Below are positions 45,108 through 45,969 of a stretch of 45,969 nucleotides of DNA, one piece after another. Within the stretch, counting starts at the first letter, position 1. Each line of letters begins with the position of its first letter. Made by a program: the position numbers and the translations under genes. The stretch comes from Bacteroidota bacterium (lineage in GTDB: Bacteria; Bacteroidota; Bacteroidia; Bacteroidales; JABHKC01): contig JABHKC010000057.1 of NCBI GenBank assembly GCA_018692315.1, positions 1-45,969 on the forward strand, read 5' to 3'. Under the pieces are notes generated by a model. The model did no database searches, was not told the origin of the DNA, and worked only from the letters and a program-made list of their open reading frames with translations.

Positions 45108-45969
45108 ATGAAGAAAAATTTATTACTTAAAAGCGTATTTATGTTTATCATTATGGTGGTCATAAATGCAGACTTGTATGCTCAACCCGGATGGACATAT
45201 AATATTACTTCCGGTAATCATACCATTTTATTACAGCCAGGCACTATCACAATTAATGGCCAGGCTATTGCATCAGGCGATTATATTGGTGTTTTCTATG
45301 ATCAATCAGGCGTATTAGCTTGTGGTGGATATATTGAATGGGCAGGCACTAATACAGCAGTAACCGCTTGGGGCGCTGAAGCAGGATATGATGATGGTTT
45401 CCAGGCTAATGAAGCATTTTCGTGGAAAATATGGCGAGCTTCAGACCAACAAGTATTTGATGCTACTGCAACTTATATGGCTATGCCTAATCAAGGTACA
45501 TTTGCGGTAAACGGTATAAGTGGACTTGCTTCTCTTGCTGCAACTGGTTCTGGACCTGACCCGGTTGTTTTAAGCTACACTTCCGTAAATGTTTTATGTA
45601 ATGGTGGAGCCACTGGTTCAATTGACCTTACAGCGTCTGGAGGAGTTGCTCCATATACATTTATTTGGTCAAATAGTGCTATTTCTGAAGATTTAAATGG
45701 ATTAATCGCAGATACATATTTAGTTACTGTTACTGATGATGTTGGTACAACAGCTAATGAAAGCATTACTATTTCTCAGACAGCTAATGCTCTTGGTGTT
45801 ACTGGCGTAGTAAGTGATGCAACAACTACAGGCGGCAGCGATGGTTCCATAGACCTATCCGTAACCGGCGGCACTGCCCCTTACACATATTTATGGTCTA
45901 ATTCTTCGGTAAGTGAAGATATAAATGGTTTAATCGCCGGCACTTATTCAGTCATTGTCAGTGATAATA
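45108..45969 (+). CDS. Secreted SprB-repeat protein, 3' end beyond the window
   Basis: At least 287 codons, open to the right edge. The start ATG (45108-45110) is followed by a clear signal peptide, KKNLLLKSVFMFIIMVVINADLYAQ. Residues about 28-140 form a module with GDYIGVFYDQSGVLACGGYI and AFSWKIWRASDQQVFDA, often found in Bacteroidota secreted proteins. SprB repeats follow: VLCNGGATGSIDLTASGG-VAPYTFIWSNS and then GSDGSIDLSVTGGTAPYTYLWSNSS. SprB is the mobile gliding adhesin of flavobacteria, and such repeats are shared by many T9SS-exported surface proteins. Whether a T9SS C-terminal domain exists cannot be seen. It lies 125 nt after the giant repeat protein gene and may form a surface-protein pair with it. 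Confidence 0.88.
   Translation, partial: MKKNLLLKSVFMFIIMVVINADLYAQPGWTYNITSGNHTILLQPGTITINGQAIASGDYIGVFYDQSGVLACGGYIEWAGTNTAVTAWGAEAGYDDGFQANEAFSWKIWRASDQQVFDATATYMAMPNQGTFAVNGISGLASLAATGSGPDPVVLSYTSVNVLCNGGATGSIDLTASGGVAPYTFIWSNSAISEDLNGLIADTYLVTVTDDVGTTANESITISQTANALGVTGVVSDATTTGGSDGSIDLSVTGGTAPYTYLWSNSSVSEDINGLIAGTYSVIVSDN

Overview
The window comes from a low-GC member of the Bacteroidota. The evidence is consistent across the sequence: secreted proteins made of PKD, SprB and similar adhesin-like repeats, one with a type IX secretion (T9SS) C-terminal domain; an S46 dipeptidyl-peptidase; a type B bL31; membrane-bound spermidine synthase; Kdo phosphatase; TAnnTTTG-type promoter matches instead of Shine-Dalgarno signals; and several TTG starts. 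The strain or genus cannot be named from the sequence. No rRNA, tRNA, CRISPR array, transposase or prophage was seen.

Layout. 1-181 holds three copies of a short GC-richer motif. 182-15230 is almost all on the minus strand: a 1252-residue PKD-repeat T9SS cargo protein; a three-gene run (MBL lipoprotein or exported hydrolase, a second MBL hydrolase, a TYW1-like radical SAM protein); a two-gene ptuA-ptuB (Septu-type) anti-phage module with a 4-nt overlap; moeA-moaA followed by a DPP11-like S46 peptidase; then the translation genes rpmE2 (bL31), pth and bL25/ctc. 15528-21803 (plus) carries a soluble hybrid histidine kinase, then a YfhO-family membrane protein overlapping a GT4 glycosyltransferase. 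These converge, with overlapping stop codons, on kdsC and a DUF2520 oxidoreductase. radA (plus) is followed by a decayed AAA_14/DUF4143 ATPase pseudogene. A GT-C/TPR (TMTC-like) membrane protein and a SAM methyltransferase lie on the minus strand.

From 28994 to the right edge everything is on the plus strand: a SpmA/SpmB-like gate-domain protein and a membrane spermidine synthase (10 nt apart); nadA and a DEDDy exonuclease; mnmG, then a perfect 18-bp palindrome containing a canonical parS site; adenine deaminase overlapping uvrC; two strong terminator hairpins; a 1786-residue secreted protein with thirteen ~69-residue repeats; and the start of an SprB-repeat protein cut by the window edge.

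Most notable: the Septu-like defence pair, the parS site directly after mnmG (suggesting origin-proximal DNA), the multiply disrupted ATPase gene, the compact MoaA, and the giant repeat proteins with regularly spaced cysteine pairs. I did not find a clearly new multi-gene system. The best candidates for unexplored biology are the double-MBL plus radical SAM operon and the gate-protein plus membrane spermidine synthase pair.
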